From: JBOGJI01 sp050747865
GTDB lineage: Bacteria > Acidobacteriota > Thermoanaerobaculia > Multivoradales > JAHEKO01
Direction of reading: 5' to 3'
Length of the DNA stretch: 15,765 bases
Assembly (NCBI GenBank): GCA_050747865.1
Contig: JBOGJI010000342.1
Coordinates: forward strand, 1-15,765
The notes under the pieces are model-generated. The model ran no database searches. It worked only from the letters and a program-made list of their open reading frames with translations, and was not told the DNA's origin. Below are positions 1-7,659 of this stretch, in pieces. Numbering within the stretch: position 1 is the stretch's first letter; the number at the start of each line of letters is the position of its first letter. A program made the position numbers and the translations under genes.

Positions 1-92
1 CGTAATGCCGCGACCCGAGCGGCCACCCGTAAGCCGTGTGCGGGAAATCCGCATGCACGGTTTGAAAGGGGGTCTTGACTTCAACCCTCGCC
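1..92 (+). mobile_element. 3' end of a group II intron (partial, cut by window edge)
   Basis: The first bases hold the terminal part of a group II intron, a self-splicing retroelement. Domain V lies at 31-63. It is followed by a possible domain VI hairpin: 68-73 pairs with 84-89 around the loop 74-83, with unpaired A83 or paired A84 as candidate branch-point positions. The 3' splice site should fall just after this stem, roughly at 89-96, but I cannot fix it. Bases 86-103 can alternatively form a 7-bp hairpin with loop AAAC, which would compete with domain VI. The intron-encoded reverse transcriptase and domains I-IV would lie left of the window. Whether this is a full intron or only a 3' fragment cannot be seen. 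It sits directly upstream of holA, so its 3' exon runs into the holA leader. Confidence 0.75.
31..63 (+). ncRNA. Group II intron domain V
   Basis: Domain V is the catalytic metal-binding hairpin of group II introns. Here 31-39 pairs with 55-63 (9 bp, including G-U pairs). A two-base bulge (A53, T54) sits on the 3' side. The distal helix 40-43/49-52 is closed by a GAAA-type loop at 44-48. The catalytic triad AGC is at 32-34. The bulge, helix lengths, triad and GAAA loop match the canonical 34-nt domain V. Confidence 0.85.
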
Positions 93-122
93 AAACGGCG
101 GGGAGGCAGTAAGGATCTACCA

Positions 123-1571
123 ATGCCGGATCCTCTCCAGTCCCTGATCGATCGCGTCGGGCGCGGCGAGACCGGGCCGGTCTATCTCGTTCGCGGGGAG
201 ACGGTGCTGGCGGAGCCGGCGGCGAAACGTCTGGCGGAGGCGATCGCCGGGCGGAGCGGGGGTTCTGTGGAGGTGCGGCATCGGCCTCCGCGCCTGTCGC
301 CGCTGCTCGGAGATCTGCGGACCTACTCGCTGTTCGGCGGCGGGCGCGTCCTGGTGGTGGTCGAGTCGGCCGCCCTGGCGGACGCGGGAGCGGTGGCGGC
401 GCTGATCGACGAAGTGGCCGAGGTCCTGCCCATCGATGCGGCGGCTGGGCTGGACGGGGCGGCGCGCCAGGCCGCGGGACGCCTGCTGCAGGCGCTGCGG
501 CTGCATCGCATCGACCCCGCCGCGGGTGACCCGGAGCAGGTGATCCGGCAGCTCCCGGACCCGGCCCTGCAGGGCGCGAAGCGACCGGGAGGGCGGGCGC
601 GGCGGCGGGGTAGCCGGCAGATCACCGACCTCCGGGAGCAGCTCGCCGGCCTGCTCGCGGCCGCCCGCGAAGACGAGATCCAGGGCTGGGACGACTCCGA
701 GCTCGCGGAGCTGGGACGCGTGCTGGAGCGCGGCCTTCCGGAAGGGCATGCCCTGGTGCTGGCCGAGCGCGACGTGGCCGGCGATCATCCTCTCGTGACG
801 GCGCTCGAAGAGCGCGGGACCAGCGTGGCGGTGGGGGAGGTCGCGGCCGGCCGGCGCGGCTCGTGGGACGGTCTCGAGGCGCTGGCGGCGGAGCTCGCGC
901 GCGAGACCGGGACGCGCCTGGACGGCGCGGCGACCCGCGAGCTCGCCCGCCGCACGTTGCGCACCAGCGGCGGCTCGGGCGGCGGATACGGCGGCGACCC
1001 GCGGGCGTCGGCCGACTCCGCCTCCCGCTTCGCCGCCGAATATCGCAAGCTCGCGACCCTGACAGGCGGCGAGGTGGTCGACCGCGAGACGGTCGAGAGG
1101 GTGGTCGCCGACCGCGGCGAGGAGGACGTCTGGCAGATCCTGGACAGCCTCGGCGGCGGACGGATGGAGGAGGCGCTGGAGCGCAGCGAGCGGGCGCTGC
1201 GCGGCGCCGACGATCCGCTCGCCGCGCGCCTGTCGTTCTTCGGCCTGCTCGCCGGCACCTGCCGCAACCTGACCGCCGTCGCCGGCCTGCTCGACCTGAC
1301 CGGGGTGCCGCGGGGGGAGGCCAACTACGGGCGCTTCAAGGCGCGCATCGCGCCGCGGCTGCAGGCAGACCTGCCCGGCGGTCTGCCCAATCCGATCGCC
1401 GGTCAACACCCGTACCGGCTCCACCGCGCCTACCTGGCCGCCTCGCGGCTCGGCTCCGAGCGCGCCCGCCTGCTGCCGTGGCGTGTGCTGGAGACCGAAC
1501 GCCGCCTCAAGGGGGACAGTGACCTCCCGGAGGCTGCGATGGTGGCCCTGATGGCGGCAGTGGGGAGCTGA
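123..1571 (+). CDS. holA: DNA polymerase III subunit delta (HolA), enlarged
   Basis: HolA is the delta subunit of the clamp loader; it opens the beta clamp during replication. The N-terminal strand around residues 20-26 (VYLVRGE), the strand at 76-82, the strand HALVLAE at 209-215 followed by a polar segment, and the helical collar region from about 335 (DVWQILDSLGGGR) to the end follow the family order. At 482 residues it is much longer than the usual 320-350. About 100 extra residues lie between 82 and 209 and include an Arg-rich stretch near 152-165; a Gly/Ser-rich loop lies at 282-292. I chose ATG 123, preceded by AAGGA at 111-115. An in-frame TTG at 75 would start inside intron sequence and lacks a conserved N-terminus. 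mutM follows after 9 bases, so the two probably share a transcript. Confidence 0.85.
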   Translation: MPDPLQSLIDRVGRGETGPVYLVRGETVLAEPAAKRLAEAIAGRSGGSVEVRHRPPRLSPLLGDLRTYSLFGGGRVLVVVESAALADAGAVAALIDEVAEVLPIDAAAGLDGAARQAAGRLLQALRLHRIDPAAGDPEQVIRQLPDPALQGAKRPGGRARRRGSRQITDLREQLAGLLAAAREDEIQGWDDSELAELGRVLERGLPEGHALVLAERDVAGDHPLVTALEERGTSVAVGEVAAGRRGSWDGLEALAAELARETGTRLDGAATRELARRTLRTSGGSGGGYGGDPRASADSASRFAAEYRKLATLTGGEVVDRETVERVVADRGEEDVWQILDSLGGGRMEEALERSERALRGADDPLAARLSFFGLLAGTCRNLTAVAGLLDLTGVPRGEANYGRFKARIAPRLQADLPGGLPNPIAGQHPYRLHRAYLAASRLGSERARLLPWRVLETERRLKGDSDLPEAAMVALMAAVGS

Positions 1572-1580
1572 CGCCGCGGC

Positions 1581-2405
1581 ATGCCCGAGCTGCCGGAGAT
1601 CGAGATCGTGCGGCGGACGCTGGTGCCGCGGCTCGAGGGGCGGCGCATCGTCGACGTGCTGGTGCGCGACGGGAGGCTGCGCGAACCGGTGGCCCGCGCC
1701 CGCTTCGCGCGGGAGCTGCCGGGGCGCCGCATCGAGCGGCTGGGGCGGCGCGCCAAATACCTCCTGGTCGAGCTCGAGCGCGACCGCACTCTGGTCTTCC
1801 ACCTCGGCATGAGCGGCCGGCTCACCTGGGCGCCGCGGGCGAGCGCGCCCGAGCCGCACGAGCACCTGGCCCTCGATCTCGACAACGGGGGACGGCTGCG
1901 GCTGCGCGACCCGCGGCGGTTCGGGCTGGCACTGTTGCTGGCCAGCTCGCGGCTTCCCGCCGACCGCCATTTCCGCCACCTCGGCCCCGAGCCGCTGGAG
2001 GCGTCGTTCGATGGCATGCGGCTCGCCGCCATCGCCGAGCGCCGCCGCGGACCGGTCAAGGGCCTGCTCATGGACGCGACCGCGGTCGTCGGCGTCGGCA
2101 ACATCTACGCCTGCGAGGCCCTGCACCGGGCCTCCATCCACCCCCGGCGGTCGGTCGCCCGCATCGCGCGGCCGCGCTGGGAGCGGCTGGCCGCGGCTGT
2201 GCGCGAGGTGCTGGAGGACGCCATCCGCCAAGGGGGGACCACGCTCAACGACTTCGCCGACGGCAACGGCGAGAGCGGCTATTTCCAGGTCTCGCTGGCG
2301 GTCTACGGTCGCGAAGGCGAGCCGTGTCCCCGCTGCGGCCGCGCGATCCGGCGCGTCGTCCAGTCGGGACGCAGCACGTTCTACTGTCCCGGGTGCCAGA
2401 CCTGA
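1581..2405 (+). CDS. mutM: Formamidopyrimidine-DNA glycosylase (Fpg/MutM)
   Basis: This bifunctional base-excision-repair enzyme removes 8-oxoguanine and formamidopyrimidines and cleaves the abasic site. The 274-residue protein has the family's normal length. It begins MPELPE, which supplies the catalytic Pro2 and Glu3 once Met is removed. Lys59 in the GRRAKYLL loop matches the conserved catalytic lysine. DPRRFG lies at 110-115. The helix-two-turn-helix region includes GVGNIYACEAL (171-181). The C-terminal zinc finger has Cys249, Cys252, Cys269 and Cys272, so all key residues are present and the gene looks functional. It lies 9 bases after holA, and its stop overlaps the next gene's start (TGATG), which indicates translational coupling. 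Confidence 0.96.
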   Translation: MPELPEIEIVRRTLVPRLEGRRIVDVLVRDGRLREPVARARFARELPGRRIERLGRRAKYLLVELERDRTLVFHLGMSGRLTWAPRASAPEPHEHLALDLDNGGRLRLRDPRRFGLALLLASSRLPADRHFRHLGPEPLEASFDGMRLAAIAERRRGPVKGLLMDATAVVGVGNIYACEALHRASIHPRRSVARIARPRWERLAAAVREVLEDAIRQGGTTLNDFADGNGESGYFQVSLAVYGREGEPCPRCGRAIRRVVQSGRSTFYCPGCQT

Positions 2406-3181
2406 TGGCCGGTCCCGCCCGCCCGCCCAGGGGTCAGGGATCAGGGGTCAGGGGCGAGCTGTCCGGCCTGCATCCGCCGGCGGCCATCCTGTTCGACATG
2501 GGCGGGGTACTGTTGTCCATGGCGGGCACCCAAGGGCTGCCGCAGTCGCAGGCGGATTTCCGCGGCCGCAGGGCCTTGCTGGGGATGTTGCGGGATCGCG
2601 GCGGCCGGCTCGGGCTCGACGATCTCGAGCGCCTCCTCTTCCGTCCCTGGCAGGCGGAGTACGAGCGCCGCTACGAGCGCGGACACGAGGCGAGCTGGGA
2701 TCCCCATTTCCAGCGCCTGCGTCGCGCCACCGGCGCCCGCGGGCGCACCCTCGACTTCCTGCGCACCTGGTTCGAGCCGTACGCCGAGGGACTGCAAGCG
2801 GCCGCGGGGGCGGGAGAGGCGCTGGAGCACCTGCGGCGGCGCGGCGTCCGCGTTGGGCTGGTCTCGAACGTGCCCCTTCCCGGCGTCCTCTACCAGCGCA
2901 TCCTCAAGCGGGCGGGACTGTGGCGCTACCTCGAGGACGCGCGCTTCAGCTACGACGAAGGCAGCCGCAAGCCGTCGCCGGCCATGTTGCGCTCGGCCAT
3001 GAGCGCGCTGGATGTCCCGCCGCGGCGGACCTGGATGGTGGGCGATCGCCGGGCGAGCGACGTCACCGCCGGCCTTGCCGCGGGCGTGTACACGGTGTGG
3101 CTGCAGAGCGCGCATCGGCAGGGTCCGAGGCCTGACGCCACGATCCAGTCTCTTGCGGAGCTGACCGCCCTCGTGAGGTAG
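2405..3181 (+). CDS. HAD-superfamily hydrolase (subfamily IA-like)
   Basis: This is a predicted phosphatase or hydrolase of the haloacid dehalogenase fold, 258 residues. Motif I is FDMGGV with the nucleophile Asp31. Motif II is the Ser in GLVSNV, motif III the Lys in SRKPSP, and motif IV is MVGDRRASD with its acidic residues. The FDxGGV form of motif I is common in HAD-IA phosphatases acting on small sugar phosphates or nucleotides, but the substrate cannot be read from sequence. ATG 2405 overlaps the mutM stop as TGATG and is the only good start upstream of motif I. It gives a 25-30 residue N-terminal extension of low complexity, partly encoded by a heptanucleotide repeat at 2429-2454. The true start might therefore be a rarer codon after the repeat. 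Confidence 0.88.
   Translation: MAGPARPPRGQGSGVRGELSGLHPPAAILFDMGGVLLSMAGTQGLPQSQADFRGRRALLGMLRDRGGRLGLDDLERLLFRPWQAEYERRYERGHEASWDPHFQRLRRATGARGRTLDFLRTWFEPYAEGLQAAAGAGEALEHLRRRGVRVGLVSNVPLPGVLYQRILKRAGLWRYLEDARFSYDEGSRKPSPAMLRSAMSALDVPPRRTWMVGDRRASDVTAGLAAGVYTVWLQSAHRQGPRPDATIQSLAELTALVR
2429..2454 (+). repeat. Heptanucleotide tandem repeat (AGGGRTC)
   Basis: Three perfect-length heptamers follow each other: AGGGGTC (2429-2435), AGGGATC (2436-2442), AGGGGTC (2443-2449), then a partial AGGGG. They fall within the predicted N-terminal extension of the HAD hydrolase. A related heptamer tract (RTGGRTC) occurs at 8249-8279. Short tandemly repeated heptamers are known as dispersed elements in some bacterial genomes; whether these belong to such a family is inference. 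Confidence 0.7.
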
Positions 3182-3203
3182 CGTCGGGCCGACGAGTTGA
3201 CAG

Positions 3204-3752
3204 ATGAACACGATCCAGGAGTTCCTACGCCATTTCCGGCGCCAGCGGGGGTGGACCCGGGGCATCGTCGAGGCCGTGCCGCCGGAGCACTTCGACTGGG
3301 CGCCTGCCGAAGGGGCGTTCTCCTGCGGCGACCTGATACGGCATCTGATGCAGGCGGAGATCTTCTGGACCCGCATGATCGTGCACGGAGCTCGGGGAGA
3401 GAGCTTCGACCCGTTCGCCATGCCGGAGCCGCCCGGCGTCGAGCGCATGACCGCGTTTCGCCCGCGGAATCTCGAGACCGCGCACAACCCCAAATACGGC
3501 ACCACCGTGGAGGAGTGCCTGGCGCGGTGGAGCGAGATCTCGGCGGAGACCGAACGCCGGCTCTCCGAGATCCCCGACGCGGCACTCGGCGAGAGACGCC
3601 TCAGGCATCCGCTGGCCGGGTTCGAGGGGCCGCTGTGGGAGTTCCTGGTGGGGATGTTGGAGCACGAGGCCCACCATCGCGGGCAGCTCTCGGCGTATCT
3701 GAAGATGCTCGGCGCTCCACAGCCGGCCGGCGCCTGGGACGAGTCTGCATGA
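3204..3752 (+). CDS. DinB/DUF664-family four-helix protein
   Basis: DinB-like proteins are metal-binding four-helix bundles; some members are thiol-dependent transferases or hydrolases (bacillithiol or mycothiol S-transferases), but many have no known function. This protein has 182 residues, normal for the family. The metal triad is visible as His47 in LIRHLMQAE and His154 and His158 in EHEAHHRGQL. The pattern of a first helix ending in a short xDW segment and the final GQLSAYLKMLG helix is typical. The gene starts 22 bases after the HAD stop and is probably in the same operon. Its TGA overlaps the ATG of the next small reading frame (ATGA). The substrate is unknown. This is not the SOS-related Y-family polymerase once also called DinB. 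Confidence 0.85.
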   Translation: MNTIQEFLRHFRRQRGWTRGIVEAVPPEHFDWAPAEGAFSCGDLIRHLMQAEIFWTRMIVHGARGESFDPFAMPEPPGVERMTAFRPRNLETAHNPKYGTTVEECLARWSEISAETERRLSEIPDAALGERRLRHPLAGFEGPLWEFLVGMLEHEAHHRGQLSAYLKMLGAPQPAGAWDESA

Positions 3753-3979
3753 CCTCCCGGCACGGCTCCGTCGACCCGCTGGCGCACAACTTCGACCATC
3801 CGGCCTCCCTCGACACCGAGCTGCTGATCCGCCACGTCGAGGCATTGAAGGCCGGTCACGCGGTCGAGGTGCCGCTCTACGACGTCATCGTCCCCGAGGG
3901 CGGCGAGAACCGCGCCGCCCTGGAGATGGTGATCGCCCGCGTCGAGAAGCTCCTGGCCTCCGACGCTTCCGATTCCTAG
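3749..3979 (+). pseudogene. udk: Uridine kinase remnant with internal deletion
   Basis: This 76-residue open frame consists of two separated pieces of uridine kinase joined together. Residues 14-44 (NFDHPASLDTELL through VEVPLY) match the region of Udk that binds nucleoside, around residues 64-95 of the E. coli enzyme. From residue 45 the sequence jumps to the extreme C-terminus of Udk (DVIVPEGGENR, then a helix like the last 20 residues). The Walker A P-loop and about 90 central residues are missing, so it cannot phosphorylate uridine. No stop or frameshift interrupts it, and its ATG overlaps the DinB stop. The join lies at YD/AD-like residues common to both parts, so deletion through short homology is plausible. 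I infer a non-functional relic, although the preserved frame leaves a small adapted protein possible. Confidence 0.8.
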
Positions 3980-3995
3980 CGCCGGACGCGTAGCC

Positions 3996-4024
3996 TAGAC
4001 AACCGATCCTCTTTGGCTGATAGG
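3996..4024 (+). promoter_or_regulatory. Candidate promoter of the TonB-dependent receptor
   Basis: TAGACA at 3996-4001 resembles a -35 box. A weak -10-like GATAGG lies at 4019-4024, with 17 bases between them. A 6-bp inverted repeat (3992-3997 AGCCTA, 4021-4026 TAGGCT) frames the same stretch and could be an operator. The -10 match is poor, so this is only a candidate. Confidence 0.3.
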
Positions 4025-4052
4025 CTGGGCGGGCGAAGGAGGTCTCCCTTAC

Positions 4053-4060
4053 AAGGAGGT
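4053..4060 (+). promoter_or_regulatory. Strong ribosome binding site deciding the receptor start
   Basis: AAGGAGGT lies 4 bases before ATG 4065. The in-frame GTG at 4059 is inside this site and so cannot be the start. A second copy of AAGGAGGT at 4036-4043 lies just upstream. Confidence 0.75.
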
Positions 4061-4064
4061 GCGT

Positions 4065-6692
4065 ATGCGTTCAAGGAGTCGAGGAGTGGCATTGCCGGCC
4101 CTCGGGCTGGCGCTCGTGCTGTCGGTCGGCCCCACACCGGGGGTGGGCGCGCAGGAGACGGAGCCGCCGGAGACTGGCGAGACCGCAGACAACCAGGAGG
4201 AGGCCGAGCAGGAAGAGGCCGATCAAGAGGCCGGGGAAGAGGAGGTCGTCTTCGGCGAGGAGATCGTCGTCGTCGGCAGCCGCGCCCAGCCGCGGTCGCG
4301 CACCGACTCCATGGTGCCCGTCGATGTGATCTCGGCCCAGGAGATCGCGCAGCAGGGGGACACCGATCTGAGCAACCTGCTGCGCAACCTGGCCCCCTCC
4401 TACAACGTGAACTCGCAGCCGATCAGTGACGCGGCGACGGTCGTGAGACCCGCCAACCTGCGCAATCTGGCGCCCGATCACACCCTGATGCTGGTCAACG
4501 GCAGGCGGCGCCACCGCGCCGCGGTCATCTACTGGCTGGGCAACGGGGTCGCCGACGGGGCGCAGGGCCCCGACGTCTCGATGGTCCCCGCGATCGCGCT
4601 CGATCGGGCCGAAGTGCTGCGCGACGGCGCCTCGGCACAATACGGCTCTGACGCCATCGCCGGCGTCCTGAACTTCCAGCTCAAGGATGCCCGGAGGGGC
4701 GGCAGCATCGAGGTGCGGACCGGTGCCTACACTGCGGGAGACGGGGAGGCCGTCTCGGTCGCCGGCAACATCGGGCTGCCGTGGGGCGAGGAGGGCTTCG
4801 CCAATCTGAGCGCCGCGGTCGGCGGCTCGCAGGCGACGAGCCGCAGCGTCCAGCGTGACGACGCCGCCGCCCTGATCGCCGCGGGCAACACCAACGTGCG
4901 CGACCCGGCGCAGGTCTGGGGCTCTCCGGACATCGAGGACGACATCAAGCTGTGGGGCAATTTCGGGCACCCGGTGGGGCAGGACAAGCACTTCTACGGC
5001 TACGCCAACTACGCGGCCAAGACCGTCACCGGCGGCTTCTTCTACCGCAACCCGAACACGCGCGACGCGGTGTTCAGCAACGATGGAGGCGAGACCCTGC
5101 TCATCGGCGACATGCTGGACGCCCGGGACGGCGTGCTCGACGGGTCGGCCAACTGCCCGACGGTGACCATCACCGACAACGTGCCCGACGCCGAGGCACT
5201 GGCCCAGGTGGTCGCCAACCCGAACTGCTTCTCCTTCCAGGAGCTCTTCCCCGGCGGCTTCACGCCCCAGTTCGGCGGCGACGTCGAAGACATCGGGATC
5301 GTCGCCGGCCTGCGTGGGCAGGTGACCGATCGCTTCACTTGGGACTTCAGCGTCAGCGGCGGCTCCAACGAGGTCGACTTCTTCATCAGCAACACCGTCA
5401 ACGCCTCGCTCGGACCGGACACGCCGACCACCTTCGACCCGGGCCTCTACAAGCAGCAGGACTTGAACGCCAACTTCGACGTCTCCTACGTGCTCGGCGA
5501 GAGGACCCATCTCGCCGGCGGTGTCGAGTGGCGGGACGAGGAGTTCGAGATCGGCATCGGCCAGATCGAGTCGTTCGACATCGGGCCGCTGGCGGCCCAG
5601 GGCTTCAGCTCCGCCTCCAACGGCTTCCCGGGGTTCAGCGACATCGCGGCCGGCACCTGGAGCCGCAGCAACTGGGCTGTCTACGGCGACCTCGAGCGCG
5701 TCGCCGCCGATCTGGGGTGGAGCTACGGCCTGGCCGTGCGCGTCGAGGACTTCGAGGACTTTGGCACCACCACCAATGGCAAGATCTCGGGCCGCTATCG
5801 CTTCACTCCGCTGTTCCAGGTGCGCGGCAGCGTGAGCACAGGCTTCCGGGCGCCCACGCCCGGCCAGTCCAACGCCTTCAACGTGAGCACCGAGTTCGAC
5901 CTGGTGCAGATGGAGCTGGTCAACAACGGCACGATCCCGTCCAGCTCCCGGGTCGCCCAGCTACGCGGCGGCAGGCCGCTCGAGGCAGAAGAGTCGGAGA
6001 ACCTCAGCCTGGGAGCGGTCTTCGAGCAAGGTCCGTTCACCCTCACCGCCGATCTCTTCCGCATCGATGTGAGCGATCGGCTCTCGCTGTCGCAGAACTT
6101 CTCGCTGACCCAGGAGGAGGTCGATCAGCTCGTCGCCGAGGGCATCACGAGTGCCGCGAACCTGGAGAACTTCCGCTTCTTCACCAACGACTTCGACACC
6201 GAGACGCAGGGTATCGACATCGTGGCGACGTATGCGCCCCGCGCGCTGGGCGGCAACACGCATTTCAGCCTCCTGCTCAATCACACCGAGACCGACGTGG
6301 CGCAGTTCAACCCTGAGACGCTCGACGAGACCCGCATCCGAGAGCTGCAGGAGGCCCTGCCCGAGAACCGGGCGGCTCTCACCGCAAACCACGGAGTGGG
6401 ACGCTGGCGGTTCCTGGCGCGGCTGAGCTACTACGACAAGTGGTTCGACTCCGAAGACGTCCAGGTCTACGGCGACGAGTACCTGGTCGATCTCGAGGCG
6501 GCCTACCAGCTCACCGAGCAGGTGGGCCTCGTCCTCGGCGGCCAGAATGTCCTCGACGAGTTCCCGGACGAAAACCGGGGGGCTCGCAGCGGTGTCGGCA
6601 ACCTCTACAGCCAGTACTCGCCGTTCGGCTTCAACGGTGCCCTCTACTACGCACGCCTGACGTATGACTTCGGGAGGACGTGGGGGGTGTAG
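4065..6692 (+). CDS. TonB-dependent outer-membrane receptor
   Basis: This is an 875-residue importer of the outer membrane that uses TonB energy to bring in a scarce ligand such as a siderophore, cobalamin or saccharide. It has a signal peptide (residues 1 to about 29, ending VGAQ) and then an unusually acidic linker rich in Glu up to about 60. A TonB-box-like EEIVVVGSR follows. The plug domain includes LVNGRRRHR, a VLRDGASAQYGSDAIAGVLN segment typical of the family, and then a 22-strand-type barrel with alternating aromatic residues. A cysteine pair (SANC and NPNCF) sits in a predicted extracellular loop. No STN signalling domain precedes the plug, so a FecI/FecR-type cascade is unlikely. 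The last barrel strand ends LTYDF, followed by six extra residues that overlap the opposite-strand gene. No TonB, ExbB or binding-protein gene is nearby, so the ligand is unknown. Confidence 0.93.
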   Translation: MRSRSRGVALPALGLALVLSVGPTPGVGAQETEPPETGETADNQEEAEQEEADQEAGEEEVVFGEEIVVVGSRAQPRSRTDSMVPVDVISAQEIAQQGDTDLSNLLRNLAPSYNVNSQPISDAATVVRPANLRNLAPDHTLMLVNGRRRHRAAVIYWLGNGVADGAQGPDVSMVPAIALDRAEVLRDGASAQYGSDAIAGVLNFQLKDARRGGSIEVRTGAYTAGDGEAVSVAGNIGLPWGEEGFANLSAAVGGSQATSRSVQRDDAAALIAAGNTNVRDPAQVWGSPDIEDDIKLWGNFGHPVGQDKHFYGYANYAAKTVTGGFFYRNPNTRDAVFSNDGGETLLIGDMLDARDGVLDGSANCPTVTITDNVPDAEALAQVVANPNCFSFQELFPGGFTPQFGGDVEDIGIVAGLRGQVTDRFTWDFSVSGGSNEVDFFISNTVNASLGPDTPTTFDPGLYKQQDLNANFDVSYVLGERTHLAGGVEWRDEEFEIGIGQIESFDIGPLAAQGFSSASNGFPGFSDIAAGTWSRSNWAVYGDLERVAADLGWSYGLAVRVEDFEDFGTTTNGKISGRYRFTPLFQVRGSVSTGFRAPTPGQSNAFNVSTEFDLVQMELVNNGTIPSSSRVAQLRGGRPLEAEESENLSLGAVFEQGPFTLTADLFRIDVSDRLSLSQNFSLTQEEVDQLVAEGITSAANLENFRFFTNDFDTETQGIDIVATYAPRALGGNTHFSLLLNHTETDVAQFNPETLDETRIRELQEALPENRAALTANHGVGRWRFLARLSYYDKWFDSEDVQVYGDEYLVDLEAAYQLTEQVGLVLGGQNVLDEFPDENRGARSGVGNLYSQYSPFGFNGALYYARLTYDFGRTWGV

Positions 6693-7479
6693 CCGTCGCC
6701 TCGTTGCGGGCGCGGGCTCTGCGGAACTCTGGGCGCGTGAACCTGTAGCCGAGCATCAGGTGGCCCGTGTCGGTGCCGTATAGGTTGTAGGCGTAGCCGA
6801 GGGAGAGGTCGCGCCACGCGACTCCGAGGTTCCAGGCCATCCCGCGGTCGGCAATGACCGTGTCGAGGAGTTCAGTCTCGACGCGATGGGCGAGGGTGGC
6901 CACCCCGGCGAAGGCGCTGACACCCGCCGGCAGCGCCCGCTCGGCGTGCAGGCCCACGCGAGCGTGGCTGTCGAGGCCGGGCGCCAGCGTGGCCGAGGCG
7001 TGCAGGCTCAGGTCGACGGCGGCGCGCTCGACCAGCGGGCGCCAGACGTCCACGCGGGCCCTGCCGTAGAGGTCGTGGTCGGCCGCATATTCGAGATCCA
7101 CTACGCTGTTGCCGATCAGCCGGTGCACGGCGTTCTGGGTGCTGGCGCCGAGCAGGCCGCGCCCGACGTGCAGCGCTCCCAATCCCACCTCGACGCGCCA
7201 GCGGCCGAAGCGCGGCAGCGGGCGGGAGATCTCGAAGGTGGTCTCGTCGAAGCGCAGATCCCGATCGCGATCGGTGAACATCCGTTCGCCGAGCTGCAGG
7301 CGGTAGCGTCCCAGGTGGACGGCGAGCTGGGTGTCCGCCGTGTAGAGGTCATCCACGTGCCCCCGCGGCGCCAACGCGTCGTTGGCCAGGGTCAGGGTGA
7401 TGTCCGCACCCGCCGCCGGAAGCGCCATCGCGAGCGCCAGGAAAGTGGAAGTCGTGACGATAGAGGTGCACCGAGCCAT
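6631..7479 (-). CDS. Small outer-membrane beta-barrel protein (LpxR/DUF2219-like?)
   Basis: This 282-residue protein has a signal peptide ending around AAGA (residue 25). It then shows regular alternating strands, with LTLANDALAPRGHVDDLYTA near residues 29-48 and a last strand HLMLGYRF at 240-247. The early ND...DDLYT pattern recalls the ND...D.YYTNG signature of the LpxR lipid A deacylase/DUF2219 family, but I cannot confirm catalytic residues, so only an outer-membrane barrel is supported. ATG 7479 was chosen because it opens the signal peptide and is preceded by an AGGA; the longer frame upstream to 7566 has no export signal. A 35-residue Arg/Ser/Thr-rich tail follows the aromatic beta-signal and overlaps the receptor gene by 62 bases. 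A 70-nt structured element lies 81 nt upstream. Confidence 0.7.
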   Translation of the reverse strand: MARCTSIVTTSTFLALAMALPAAGADITLTLANDALAPRGHVDDLYTADTQLAVHLGRYRLQLGERMFTDRDRDLRFDETTFEISRPLPRFGRWRVEVGLGALHVGRGLLGASTQNAVHRLIGNSVVDLEYAADHDLYGRARVDVWRPLVERAAVDLSLHASATLAPGLDSHARVGLHAERALPAGVSAFAGVATLAHRVETELLDTVIADRGMAWNLGVAWRDLSLGYAYNLYGTDTGHLMLGYRFTRPEFRRARARNEATATPPTSSRSHTSGVRSRGHR

Positions 7480-7560
7480 GGTTGTGTCCTGCCGTTCTCG
7501 TGCCGGCGCTCGATGGGCGCCGTTCAACAGCAAGTACGTAGGACGGGCGCCGCTGAGCGG

Positions 7561-7630
7561 CCGCATGTTCGGGCGGTTCCGAGGCGCCGCGGACCGCCAT
7601 TGCGGCCGCAGCCCGCACGAACATGCAGGG
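7561..7630 (-). repeat. Structured 70-nt element, copy 1
   Basis: This is the most diverged of the four copies. On the + strand it begins CCGCATGTTCGGGCGG (7561-7576) and ends with a hairpin at 7611-7630. The middle hairpin CCGC-CATT-GCGG replaces the CCC-GGG type stems of other copies by changed but paired bases. It lies 29 nt after the msrP remnant stop and 81 nt before the start of the beta-barrel gene, read on the minus strand. Confidence 0.7.
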
Positions 7631-7659
7631 GTACCTACCCGGAAACGCCCTGGCAGGGC

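Noticed and set aside
75..122. TTG start for holA at 75
   Set aside because: It would begin inside the intron domain VI and add residues not seen in the family; ATG 123 has a better ribosome site.
117..2231. Long open frame (704 codons) opposite holA and mutM
   Set aside because: It is a GC-rich antisense shadow of two clear genes and its protein is Arg/Pro/Gln/His-rich without any domain.
2441..3859. Minus-strand open frame opposite the HAD and DinB genes
   Set aside because: Low-complexity translation with no motif, opposite genes with clear catalytic motifs.
4071..5510. Minus-strand open frame of 479 codons
   Set aside because: Shadow of the receptor gene; repetitive Val/Ala/Asp composition mirrors the real coding strand.
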